Positions 47,531 through 58,705 of a stretch of 64,000 nt of DNA are shown here, one piece after another. The notes below the pieces were generated by a model. The model searched no databases, was not told where the DNA came from, and was given only the letters and a program-made list of their open reading frames with translations. A program made the position numbers and the translations under genes. The first letter of the stretch is position 1. Each line of letters opens with the position of its first letter. The DNA comes from Acytostelium subglobosum LB1 (Eukaryota; Evosea; Eumycetozoa; Acytosteliales; Acytosteliaceae). The stretch spans positions 372,001-436,000 of the forward strand of contig NW_012236513.1 in the NCBI RefSeq assembly GCF_000787575.1, read 5' to 3'.

Positions 47531-49466
47531 ATGTTTATTGTATCCCTATTACTTAGTTTATTGATCATTGTCCTATTCCATTATGTAAGTCCACATCAAT
47601 CAAACTTCCACCTGGCCACAATCACTCACTAACTCACTCACTCACTAACTCACACTCGCTCGATCGATCAAACAATCAAACAAACAGTCCTATACTTTGA
47701 GGAAAAAGGGAGGCAATGCTCCACCAGGACCATTCGCTTGGCCAATCATTGGCAACTTGCATTTGATTGCTGATGGCCGTCCACAGATTGGTCTGTTCAG
47801 GTTGTACCAGAAGTTTGGAAAGGTGTTCCATATCTGGATGGGCAGTGTCTATACTGTGGTCTTGTGTGAGCCTGATGTGATCAAGGAGGCCTTTATCAAT
47901 CAGGGTTCACTCTTTAACGATAGACCAACAAATTTGACCACTCACATCGTTGGCGGTGAGAACAATGTCGCCTTTACCAACGGTGCCCATTGGACCAAGT
48001 TGCGTGGCATAGTCAGCAAGGCATTGACCAAGGCCAAGACCAGACAAATGGAGACCTTGATCTTGGGTCAGTTTGAAAAGATGTGTGAGGCCATCCAAGA
48101 TGATATCAAGGCTGGTAAGCCAGTAAGTAGCATCACAGGCTTGTTGTTGATGTCGTCTGTTATTGATCAATCAATCAATCAAAGTTCTACATTCGTCCAT
48201 ACCTTAGAACAATCTCGTTCAGTGTGATGATGACCTTTTTGTTTGGAAAGGAGATATCATTCAAACCAAAGGAGCTGGATCCAGAGTTCACAAAGATGAT
48301 CTCAGACAGCCAGAGACTTGCCAACCTCATGTCTGCAGGTAATCCAGGTGACTACATCAAGTTCCTCAGACCATTCAACAGTCTGAATAAGGTATGATTG
48401 ATAGATTGAATTAGATTGTCGACTATGGAATGGTTCCAAAATGTATTCTAACATCATCATGTGATCAATGTTTAGTTTGATGACTTGGAGTTGGTTGTCC
48501 ATGACATCCTCGAGTTTGCCAAGAAGTATGTAAAGGAGCATCTTGATACCATTGATCGCAGCAAGTAAGTCCATGTCCTTTCCATGAGTGTGTTCGTCAA
48601 TCAATCACATGCTAACACATACCCTTATACTTGCAGCCCAAGAGACTTTATGGACCAGTTGATCATCGAGTATGAGAAGGACCAAGTAACAGACAATGTG
48701 TTGGACTATAGTAGTATCCATAGGATATGTCTGGACATTTTGGTTGGTGGTACGGACACTGGTGCGACTACAATCGAATGGTTGGTTCTATTGATGGCCA
48801 ATCATCCAGTGGAGCAAGAGTTGTTGAATAAGGAGTTGTTGACCTGTATCGACAGTGATGAGAAGTACATCAGCAGTGTTCACAAGCCACTCTTGCCCAT
48901 CCTCAACAGCACTATCAAGGAAGCATGGCGTTACCGTCCCGTCGCGCCCCTCGCCCTACCACACAAGTCAACCGAAGATTGTACCGTTGGTGGATACTTC
49001 ATTCCCAAAGGTGTAAGTTATCTCGTCTCGTTCATTCACTCTCTCGATCATTCAATCATTCATACTTACTCAATCAATCAATCAATCAATCATAGTCACA
49101 AATCTTGATCAACATCTATTCTGCGTCAATGTCTGAGAAGCTATGGGAGGAACCTACAAAGTTTGATGCATTCCGCTTCATTAAGGATGATAGTAGGACG
49201 ATGGTGTTTGGTGAGGGTCCAAGGAAGTGCGTAGGATTCAACTTTGCAGAGACCGAAGTGTTCCTACTCGTCTCCAACCTCTTCAAGAGATTCAAGTTTG
49301 TTCGACCATCTGATGAACTACTCGATGATGCTGGAAGTAAGTTACTCCCTCTCTCACATCTCTTCAACCTTGAACACAAGTTAACTAACACAACAATTAC
49401 AATGTAATAGCTGTTGGTATCACATTAGAACCTGCACCTTTCGATGTATTAGTAGAGAACAGATAG
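47531..49466 (+). CDS. Cytochrome P450 monooxygenase
   Basis: Seven exons (47531-47584, 47688-48122, 48185-48391, 48476-48564, 48637-49012, 49096-49336, 49411-49466) sum to 1458 bases, 485 residues. The first exon is the ER anchor [18 protein letters not shown], and the next opens with the proline-rich hinge [15 protein letters not shown]. Other landmarks: the I-helix [12 protein letters not shown] (oxygen activation), [15 protein letters not shown] (ExxR of helix K), GYFIPKG and the heme loop [17 protein letters not shown] with the thiolate cysteine. The F-x-x-G-x-x-x-C pattern is intact, so it should be active. Dictyostelids have large P450 families, for example CYP508 and CYP513; I cannot place this one. 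Substrate is unknown. Introns are CAAT-rich. Confidence 0.93.
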
Positions 49467-50135
49467 ATGAATAAATATGAATAAAGCATGTTTGCTGCTG
49501 CTTGGTATCTTATTACATGTTATGTTTGTTTGATTGAATGGTTGTTTGTTATTTGTTTGGATTGGGGAAAAGGGGGAGTGAAGTTGAAGATACACATGGA
49601 ATCGACCAACCTACTCCGATATCTCGAGTTTGTTCGTCTCCTTTCGAAGACCATTAGACTTTAAAATGCCAAAGAACCTTGAGCATGCTCAAAGTATCCT
49701 GACAGTTTGTTTAAATGCAAGTAAACTGGTCAACTTATGAAAACAATATCACATTGTTGTGTTTATGGGTTGACTCGAATGATTTAAACAAACAAATAAT
49801 AACAACAACAACCATTATCTATTTGAATGACATTAATGCCTTAGTAATAATAGTTATTATAATTTTTACATGTCAAGGTCTTTGCTTCCTGAAGGTCTAG
49901 GATAATTTAGTGTAGTACGTGATTCAAAGTTCCCAGGTCAGGTTAGAGTTGTAAATCAGATGCAAGTCGACTTGTGTGGTTTAGTGGGGTTGGGAGTGAA
50001 CTTGTTCAAACGGTGTTAGGGTTATTTACCTCCTCACTCAATCATACTTACAATCATTCATTCAATCATTCACTAGAGAATCATTCACAGTCACTTTGAT
50101 CATATATACTCTCTCTCTTTTGTTGTTGATAAACT
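49467..50135. other. Intergenic spacer, no gene seen
   Basis: Includes AATAAA signals after the P450 stop and a TTATGGGT (49763-49770), the reverse complement of ACCCATAA, which resembles the Dictyostelium DUSE element on the minus strand. Downstream on that strand I could recognise no small nuclear RNA. No coding frame is supported. Confidence 0.45.
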
Positions 50136-53100
50136 ATGTCATTCTTCAAGTCATTGACAAAGAAGACACCGGCAGCAGCAGCCACGAATCAGCAACCACA
50201 ACCACAGCAACAGCCACAGCAACAGCAACAGCAACAGCAACAACAGACAAAGTCAACCGCTTCAACTTTAACATCATCATCAACAACATCAACAACATCG
50301 ACATCAAAGACATCGACTCCTTTGACCTCATCGTCACAACAACAACAATCGTTGAATACATCAGCAGAGCAGCGACAACAACAGCAACAACAACAATATA
50401 TAGATACGAACAAGGATGATGTAATAGACGACACTTTACCATCATCGGAATGTAGGTATCACTCAATCACTCAATCAAGATGACATCAAGTGCACAAACA
50501 CACGACTTACAATCAATGTTGATTATGATGACCATGGATGTATAGATATAATAGAGATATGGGGCAATGATTGGAACAAGAAACAGCCGAAATACCCAAA
50601 GATAGACTTTACACAATTGTACAGTGGCGAACGAATCGTCTCAGTATCAGCGGGCGCTGTACATGTGGCGTTGACAACAAACTCTGGTCTGATATATACT
50701 TGGGGCGATGGCCAGACGGGCAGACTAGGACATGGCAACGAGGACTCACTTGCACATCCAATGCCAATCGACTCATTACGACAATATAAGATTAAGGCGG
50801 TTTGCTGTGGAGGCAAGGGTACCGTCGCCCTTACGCACGATGGCGTCCTACTCACGTGGGGCAACAATGACTTTGGCCAACTTGGACGGCGAACAGATAG
50901 CGATCACACTGCTCATCCGGGTCGGGTCAACCCGCCCGCTTCCGCCGCCAAACTGATCACAATCGACGCAGGCGCCAATCGATCGGCCGTCATTGATAGT
51001 GCTGGCACATTATATACCTGGGGCAGAGGCGACCATGGACGCCTGGGCCACGGTGACACTGAAAATGTCCTGGCACCCAAGCGCGTCGACGCGCTCTATG
51101 GACACTTCATCACCAGCGTGTCGCTGGGAGGAGGACACACTCTGGCGCTCACAAAGAGTGGCCAGCTATTCACCTGGGGTCGTGGCGAGAGCGGACAGCT
51201 CGGACACGGCTCTTTTCAAACACAACAGATGTCACCCAAGCAGGTCCAGGCAATGACCGATCAGACCGTGACCTACATCACAGCGGGCGGCTATCACTCA
51301 ATCGTGCAGTGCGTCGATGGCAGCGTGTACGCCTGGGGCATGGGCGACTATGGCTGTCTGGGCATTGGCAACAGCGACGGGGGAAACATCAACCTACCGC
51401 ACAAGATCACCCAACTACCCAAGGATGACGCCATCGTCGTGTTGTCGGGTGGCTTCCAACACAATGTAGCGCTGTCCAAGACTGGCCGCGTCTATTCATG
51501 GGGCTGCGGCAATGGCGGTCGTCTTGGTACACTCAATGAGCAGCATCAGTTCTCTCCACATCAATGTCCCATCAAAGACTACCTCCCACTCAATGTCACT
51601 GCAGGCGAGATCACAAGTTATATCATCGGAGTCAAGCGACCACCCAACAATGAAGCTGTTGGTGTGGAGGATACGACGCAGGCGCAAACCCAAACACAAA
51701 CACCGACACAAACACAAACACAGGTTGATTTGAAGCAATCAGCACATCCAACATCAGTTGTGGATGTGGATGTGGTCGAGGTCGAGGCCAAATCCTCCGC
51801 TTCTACAGTGCTGCCCGACACAGCAGTGGCCACACAACAACGACTCGCGAGTGGCAATGATCATGATCAATGGCGTGACACATTTGTACATTGGATAACA
51901 AATTTGTGCGATACCAAGCATCTGCTTTCAATCATTTTGACCAAGAGGACAGCTATGGCCGTTCCAACAATGACGATTGCCAACAACAGTGAGCGAAGTG
52001 GAAGCAAGGACAGCATCAACCTTTCAAACATCGAGAGTCTGTCCAACGAGTTGGATGAGTTGGCCAAGGAGATCAAACGACTCTCTCTCATCCCCGCCAC
52101 CACAACTACCGCTATCAACTCCAGCAACGATCAATCGACAGCTGTTGCTGTCCCTAGCACCAGCCAGATCAATCAGGGAGAACAACTTGACAGATTGATC
52201 GATCAACGCAACAAGGTCTTGCAATCAATGTTCGATGAGTTGACTACATCGCTAGCCTACTGGACTGAGTACCGAGCTCAAAAGAATCAGAAGCTGGCCT
52301 TGCTCAGTCCGATCATACAACGATTACAACCACAGACACCTCAACAACAGGAGGAACTACAACATGGGCTGACTCAGAACTTGGCGCCGGAGGAGGAGAG
52401 ACGTGGAAGCATCACGCCTGGCAGCACATCAAGCATGCTCGAAATCACCAATCAATGTGCCACACTCAAACAAACAATAGCCGATGGCATTGCAATGCTG
52501 TGCGCCACACTGGCCGCTGACGACGACGTGCCTGTCGATGAGAACAAGCTCTCCGCGCACATTGGCAAGGTGCAGCAAGCAATGAGCGACGCAATCAGAT
52601 GTGCCAAGCGATACAGTTCGATCATAATGTACCAGGTAGCGCAGTGTGAGTCGGTGATAGGCGTGCAAACAGCGCACAAGGCCGAGGTCAAGCTGCATCA
52701 GGAGCAGATCACACTGGGCACACAGATGGTGGAGGAGCGCGAGTCCGTGCGTCTGGAGCACAGGAATTGCAAGCGAGAGATAATCAACGTTAGCAAGAAG
52801 ATCGAGGTTTTGGAGCTGGAGGAGGACAGCACCGAGCAGTCCGCTCTGCAATCGCTCAACCAAGATCTCACGGTGCTGAAACGCGACGAGCAGCGTCTAT
52901 CCTCCAAGCAGATGGAGCTCAACAGCGCCATCCTCCTGCTCACCGAGCGATACTCACCAGAGCTAAAGTACAAACTACAGCAACACGATAAGATATCAAA
53001 CAAGTAAGTCCACTCCACTCCCTCCACTCATTCATTCATTGACATCATCTAACATGGATACGCACGTAACAGAGTCAAGGATACAGGATTATTGAACAAT

Positions 53101-55231
53101 CAACGCAAGTTCAATCATTATACCATCATCAAGACACTGGCTACACATCCACATTCAGTCTACTTGGCATCATTTGACGACCAACAAGTAGTCCTCAAGG
53201 AGTTTGGAATTGGTGACCAGCTTGGCAAACAGATGTTTGAGCGACAAGTGGCCCTGGTATGTCTCATATCCCCTTTCTCCATTGCACAGGACAACGACTA
53301 ACCTGGAGCCATCCCAACTACCAATCAAACAGATGAAACTGATGAATCACAAGTGCATCATGACTATACAGTCAGTGTTCTACGATAGGAACGCATTCAT
53401 TCAGATGGAGTATGTTAGGGGAGGCGCACTGAATGAGTGGCTGACTAGCAGTAGTCGCACAAGATCAACGAGCGACTCGCAAGACGGCAGGAAACCATGG
53501 GAGCTTCAAAAGGCATTCCAATTGATCATTCAAGGCATCGCATACATGCACTCAAATGGTATTATTCATCGTGATCTCAAGTTGGAGAATGTGTTGGTGC
53601 GCGAAGATGACACACCCGTCATCTCTGACTTTGACCTGTCCAAGGACCTTTCGGGCGGAGGTGGCGGCTCGTCCGTCACGTTGTTTGCGGGTGGTACCGA
53701 GATGTACCTGGCGCCCGAGATGAAGGAGTCCAAGTCGACGGGCTCGTACACCACCGACATCTGGGCATTTGGTGTGATGCTATACAAGGCACACTTCCCT
53801 CGCGCTCGCGACCCATTCTTGATGCCTGGCGAAATGTCCGTGGCCATCCCTCAGCACCCCGACCAGCGACTGACCGCACTGCTGGGCTCCATCCTCCAGA
53901 GGAACCCATCGCAACGCCCCAATGCACATCAGATCGCTGTCCATCCCTACTTTGTGACGTCACTCGTCGAGGACCTGCTCTCATCACGTACGCTCATTGA
54001 CAGCCGCGAGAAGATTGCCGCGTTCCGAGCACACATCTCGTCGCTTACAATGCTGTCCGAGGAGACCAACGAGTCGCTGGTGATGTCCGTCAAGCGTTCA
54101 TCATTGATTGTCGACGTGTTCCAATTCTTCAAGAAGATGGAGAGCATCAAGTTGTTCTCACACCTCGAGGTCGACTTCCAAGGCGAGAAAGGACTGGATC
54201 ATGGCGGACTATCATCAGAGATGTACTCACTCTTCTTCAACGACAGTGAGATACTCTATCGAAAGTCCAACGATGTAGATAACAGCAACAACAACAACAG
54301 CGGCAGCAACAACAATAACGAAACTCATGACGTTGATGGAGGCGATCGATCAAAGAGTATATTCTCAAACAGATACAAGCTGCTGGCAAGGGGATCTACC
54401 GAGTCCCCGTTCTACCTACCAAGTGCCACGCAACTGGACATGGACGAACCATTATGGGCATTCATGAAGACTGAGCAGGCTGTATACAAGACGCTGGGCA
54501 AGGTGTTCCTAAAGGCAGTGATCGATGGCAAACCAATCCCCGACGCATTCCCACCATCATTCTTCAAATACCTGCTCAACATCGATCCCAACCTGCAGGA
54601 CCTCGAAGCGTACGACCCACAGCTGGGCCAGAGCTTCAAGAAGGTGTTGTTGCTGGAGAACATCGATCAGTATCTCAGCACGACGTTCGAAGGCCTGGTG
54701 GAGGGCGGCGAGGAGATCGCCGTCACGGACCTCAACAAGGAGGACTTTATCCAGAGGAACATCAATCGCATACTCATTGGCAGCAGGAAGTACCAGTTGG
54801 AGTCGTTCAGAAGCGGATTCATGTCGATCGACAGCCTGAACGCACACTTTGCACTCTTCTCGCCAACTGAGCTCCAACTGCTCATCTGTGGCAACACGAT
54901 CGTCGATGCCGATGTGCTGAAGCGACACATCAAGTTCATTGGCTTCCCGGCTACAAGCGATACGCCACGCCACTTCTTGGACATTATCGACGCGATGACT
55001 CAGGACGAGCTTCACCTGTTCCTGCGCTTCATGACGGGTATGGTTGTGATCCCCATGCAAGGACTCGAGCGTCCCCTCTCCATCATACACATTCCCAAGA
55101 GCGAGAAGTTGCCCACGTCACATACGTGCAGCTACCAACTTGATCTTCCCGACTACAGTGACTTTGACACGCTAAAGAAGAAGCTGTTACAGATGCTCGA
55201 TTGGCTAGACTCTGGATTTGGTTTCATTTGA
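50136..55231 (+). CDS. RCC1 repeat, protein kinase and HECT ubiquitin ligase fusion protein
   Basis: Exons 50136-50451, 50480-53003, 53073-53256 and 53333-55231 sum to 4923 bases, 1640 residues. A Gln-rich N-terminus leads to a seven-bladed RCC1 propeller (about 160-490), recognised by repeated WGxGxxGxLGHG: YTWGDGQTGRLGHGNE, YTWGRGDHGRLGHGDT and others. A Thr/Gln linker and coiled coil follow (about 600-940). The kinase domain (about 955-1210) has VVLKEF (Lys), HRDLKLENV (catalytic Asp), and DFD in place of DFG, then GGTEMYLAPEM and a D-W-FG segment (DIWAFGVML). The HECT domain (about 1250-1640) has DHGGLSSEMYSLFF at its start, and the catalytic cysteine in LPTSHTCSYQLDLPDYS near the end. 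The first intron would be only 28 bases. HERC-like RCC1-HECT is known; the added kinase is unusual. Confidence 0.9.
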
Positions 55232-55272
55232 TGAGGCGCATAATAAAGAGTGATGCGATGGTTGGTCATCGT

Positions 55273-56823
55273 TTATTGACGGTCTATGATGTTCTTGACC
55301 TTTTGGAGGTATTCCTTCCTGGCCAACAAATTGGGGATACACAGATGGGTTCCAACTGAAAGGTGGGTTAGAGCACCAGTGTAGTACATGAGCGAGACCA
55401 ACAGCCTTCGATCTTTATATAATTGTTGGCATTGTGAGAGTGAACCTACCCATCGGTGCTCCATCACATTGGATACCTTCGTTTGAGATGAGAACCTGAT
55501 TAACAATCTCTCGACCAAGGGGATATTTGGTCACCAAGTCTAGTGTGGATTAAGCTGGCATGGTGTTGGGATCAGGTAAATCGGTAAGGAGCTCAATTGG
55601 ATTCTGGTAAAACTTCTTATCATTGCGATACATCTGAAGACGTCGCAGTGTGTACAAGACCCTTGCTGGGTTGTATAGGCCATCCACTTGGTCCTGGCTT
55701 AATCGATATCCATTGTTCTCTTCCTTAAAGTGTTTGAATATTTCCACCTGAGTCTGTTTATCTAGAGGCGGAGTAATAAGTTGTAGTCCCTCTTTTACAT
55801 CTTTGTTGGGTGAAGCCATAGAGACCAGAGAACTTTGGTTCATGAGTGAGGTCTGTTACCATGTCGTCCCATCCCGATGTGCACTCTGCCATGGCAAGGG
55901 GAGTCACACCAGTGACGAAGACTCGACTGTTTGAATTGTTGCACGCTGATTTAACACGGCTGAAGAATGCTTTGAAAGTGCACTCGATCTTGGTCGTCTT
56001 TGTTGCGGTGGGTTTTGGCATATTTCTTGCGTTGACTGGACTGTTGCGAATGGTGTCGTTGATGCTGACATCGTACTCATCGATGAGGATGTAGAGTCGT
56101 TCGTGTGATGCGGTAACAGATCTCCTCAAGCTCTCTCAAAACTCTGAAGACAGTTGGTGGCTGAGATATTGATGGGAACTTTGAGTCAATCACTGTAGTC
56201 CAATTTGAATTGTTCAATAGAGCCATTTATCTTGGTGTTGAAGTCTTGTTGGAATTTCTGGTGATGGTTGAGTTAGACCAAAGTATATGTCTGGCACTCC
56301 ACTCTTCACTACTTTCTTGGAAGGATTTGGTTTTCAAGCCGGAGAAGTCAAGATGAAACACCATGAATGAGTTCTTCAACTCAGTAGGGTTCTTTCCAAT
56401 ATCCAGATTACCAAACAACATGTTAAACTGGTCTTTGTTATTGATGTCATAGTATTGGTGCAACATGTCGAGGAACAGCGACTTGCCAAACCGACTAGGA
56501 CGAAGAGAGAGTATAGACTTACTCAAAGACTCTATATCTCGAATATAGTTGCTGTTGTCCACATAGAATGAACCTGGAGTATGGAACACACTCTTGAAGT
56601 TGCCATCACCATAGAGGAACCGAGGAACTATATGGTCGATAGTAGTGTTACTATTGTCGCTACCAGAAGTTGTAAATGATCTAAGGTGAAGTTGATTTGG
56701 TTGATGTTTTGGGAGGTGCCGTTGTTTGTTTGTACAATGAAGGGCTGAGATGTTTGAAGGTTGATGATATCTCAAGCTGCGTCTCATAGTTGCTGAAAGG
56801 GGAATGTAGACTTTAGTTACCAT
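55273..56823 (-). pseudogene. Broken AAA-ATPase-like / PD-(D/E)XK family gene
   Basis: Fragments of one protein run right to left but fall in several frames, so I call it a pseudogene. The N-terminal part has FVDNSNYIRDIESLSKSILSLRPSRFGKSLFLDMLHQYYD, the Walker A (RPSRFGKS) of the AAA-ATPase-like family PF09820. The middle has LYILIDEYDVSINDTI (Walker B). The next part contains GLQLITPPLDKQTQVE-like and LYNPARVLYTL segments, and the last, LLVSLMYYTGALTHL ... CIPNLLARKEYL, fits the region before a PD-(D/E)XK nuclease domain. The family is scattered among bacteria, fungi and amoebae, which suggests gene transfer at some point. It is single-copy here and flanked by intact genes. Confidence 0.68.
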
Positions 56824-56999
56824 TGTGTATGTACGTAGTGATAAAGAAGATTAACTAAAATACATAAATAAAAATAATTAATATAGAGATAAAGATATAT
56901 AAATAAATAATAAAAAAATATGAATAATAAATCCACCTCGGTCCAACTATACCTGTGACTCATTCATAATAAAGAGTGATGGATTGTCATTGTCTAACT

Positions 57000-58595
57000 T
57001 TAGGTTGTGATAAAGAGGAGACGCTTTGGAGGGTCATGGGAGTACTGAAGGATGGCGTCATTATGAGTTGTGATGCACAATGTTCTGTTCCTTTCCAACC
57101 TTCTGAGTATGTGCTTAACTCGGTGTAACTTGTCTTGAATATAGAAGGTACCAACGTTTGGCGCTTTCCTCATGAGCATTTTGATGAAAGCCTTGACACC
57201 TCTATCAACGACAATCTTTGCGTGTAGCGATACCAAAGGTGTAGTGATTGTCTGAAGATCCGACAAAATAGGACCGCCTACATACTTGATCCAATCCATT
57301 ATTCGTACTCTCTCCACACTGCAAGGTGATGCACACATCAGATATTGACATTGATTGATTGAATTTGTTGAAAAATATCGTAGAGTATGAGGTATCTCCA
57401 CTGATGACTGAGGCTGTTTGAAAGCTGGGCCAATGCACAGTTTGATGAGGCCCATGGGGAGGATACCCTTGGCCAGAGGTTGATCAAAGTAATCTCCCAT
57501 GTCCAGAGTGGTAAGTGAATCCGGAAGCTCGCCCTTGACCAACAGCCTGTTGAACCTTCCTCCAAACTCGAGTACCCGGAGAGACTTTGGAAATTCACAT
57601 GTCAGGATATCTTCCGGTCCATTCATATACCTCAATGCCGTGATGCTGGATGGCAATGCTCCATCAGCCACTGAGATACCGATGCCCAGTTTTAAGTCAA
57701 TGAGAGAGGGTGGCAAAGTCTGGGTGTCCAACACATAATCAGATTCAGATGACAATGATAATGATGTTAAAGATTGAGGTAGAACATCTGGTCCAAACTG
57801 TCCTTTGGGACTGTCACGTGGGAAAAGTATAAGTTGTTTGAGTGATCGAGGTAGATTGCCAGGCTCGAACACCTGATTGAATCTGTATCCAAACTCGAGA
57901 TAAGTTATTGAATTGGGCAAGACACCAGGTCGGATTGTCCTTGAGAAGCTGTCAGAGAAAGTCAGAGTTGTGAGCGAGTCAGGGAGAACACCATGGTCTA
58001 TTGATTGATTGAATGAGTAGCCCATATGAAGGGTTTTCAGCGAACTTGGGAGTGCTCTAGACACAAGGGGTGTGTCATAAGCAAAGCCAATCGACAAGGT
58101 TAAGAGAGATTGAGGCAAGGAGTCAGGTCGTAATGCTTGGTTAAAATTATAACCTAAGGAGAGAATTGTGAGTGAGTTTGGCATGGTTCCAGGGTCGATT
58201 GGTTGATTAAAGTCATCGCTGAACCAGAGTGCTGTTATTGAGTTGGGTAGCTCTGAGGGCAAGATTGTCTGGTTGAACTTGTATCCAAATTTGAAAGACT
58301 TGATCGTGTTGGGTAAGTCCAGACAATGGAGTGGCTTGTCAAAGTGCATACCTATCACTAGGCCGATCAGTTGTCCGTTCCTCATATCACATGCTTGCGA
58401 GAGAGATTGGAGTGGCTGGGGAAGTAGTGACAGGTCTGATGAAGGACATTCGTGTAGCCAATCTAGTCTTGGTATCTTGTTCGTGAGGGCATTGAAGTAC
58501 TTCCAGCAACTCAATGCTAAACATAGTATATCAACTTCATCCAAGTAGTTTGAGATGTTCCTAATGATGGTCAAGCTTGTGAGTGTATCCATCAT
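57000..58595 (-). CDS. FNIP-repeat protein with F-box-like N-terminus
   Basis: A single exon of 531 residues. The N-terminus (ISNYLDEVDILCLALSCWKYFNAL) is F-box-like. From about residue 75 there are some thirteen units of the FNIP repeat (pattern xLPxSLxxLxxGxxFNQxL), a leucine-rich repeat relative found mainly in dictyostelids: FNQTILPSELPNSITAL, FNQPIDPGTMPNSLTIL, FNQALRPDSLPQSLLTL and so on, becoming irregular in the middle. The last 110 residues lack repeats. F-box plus repeats suggests a substrate adaptor for SCF ubiquitin ligases; partners unknown. Start chosen at 58595; a second Met at 58592 is equally possible. Confidence 0.9.
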   Translation of the reverse strand: MMDTLTSLTIIRNISNYLDEVDILCLALSCWKYFNALTNKIPRLDWLHECPSSDLSLLPQPLQSLSQACDMRNGQLIGLVIGMHFDKPLHCLDLPNTIKSFKFGYKFNQTILPSELPNSITALWFSDDFNQPIDPGTMPNSLTILSLGYNFNQALRPDSLPQSLLTLSIGFAYDTPLVSRALPSSLKTLHMGYSFNQSIDHGVLPDSLTTLTFSDSFSRTIRPGVLPNSITYLEFGYRFNQVFEPGNLPRSLKQLILFPRDSPKGQFGPDVLPQSLTSLSLSSESDYVLDTQTLPPSLIDLKLGIGISVADGALPSSITALRYMNGPEDILTCEFPKSLRVLEFGGRFNRLLVKGELPDSLTTLDMGDYFDQPLAKGILPMGLIKLCIGPAFKQPQSSVEIPHTLRYFSTNSINQCQYLMCASPCSVERVRIMDWIKYVGGPILSDLQTITTPLVSLHAKIVVDRGVKAFIKMLMRKAPNVGTFYIQDKLHRVKHILRRLERNRTLCITTHNDAILQYSHDPPKRLLFITT

Positions 58596-58705
58596 GTGTG
58601 TGTGATTGATCGTGAGTGAGTGTTTGATTGAATGATCATGTGACCAATCATAATTTTATTAATAATAATNAATCTGGCATGCTGGACATCAGCAAAGTGC
58701 ACGCA

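Noticed and set aside
50200-50470. Alternative frames in the glutamine-rich leader of the HECT gene
   Set aside because: CAA/CAG repeats are open in all frames; only one frame joins the RCC1 part.
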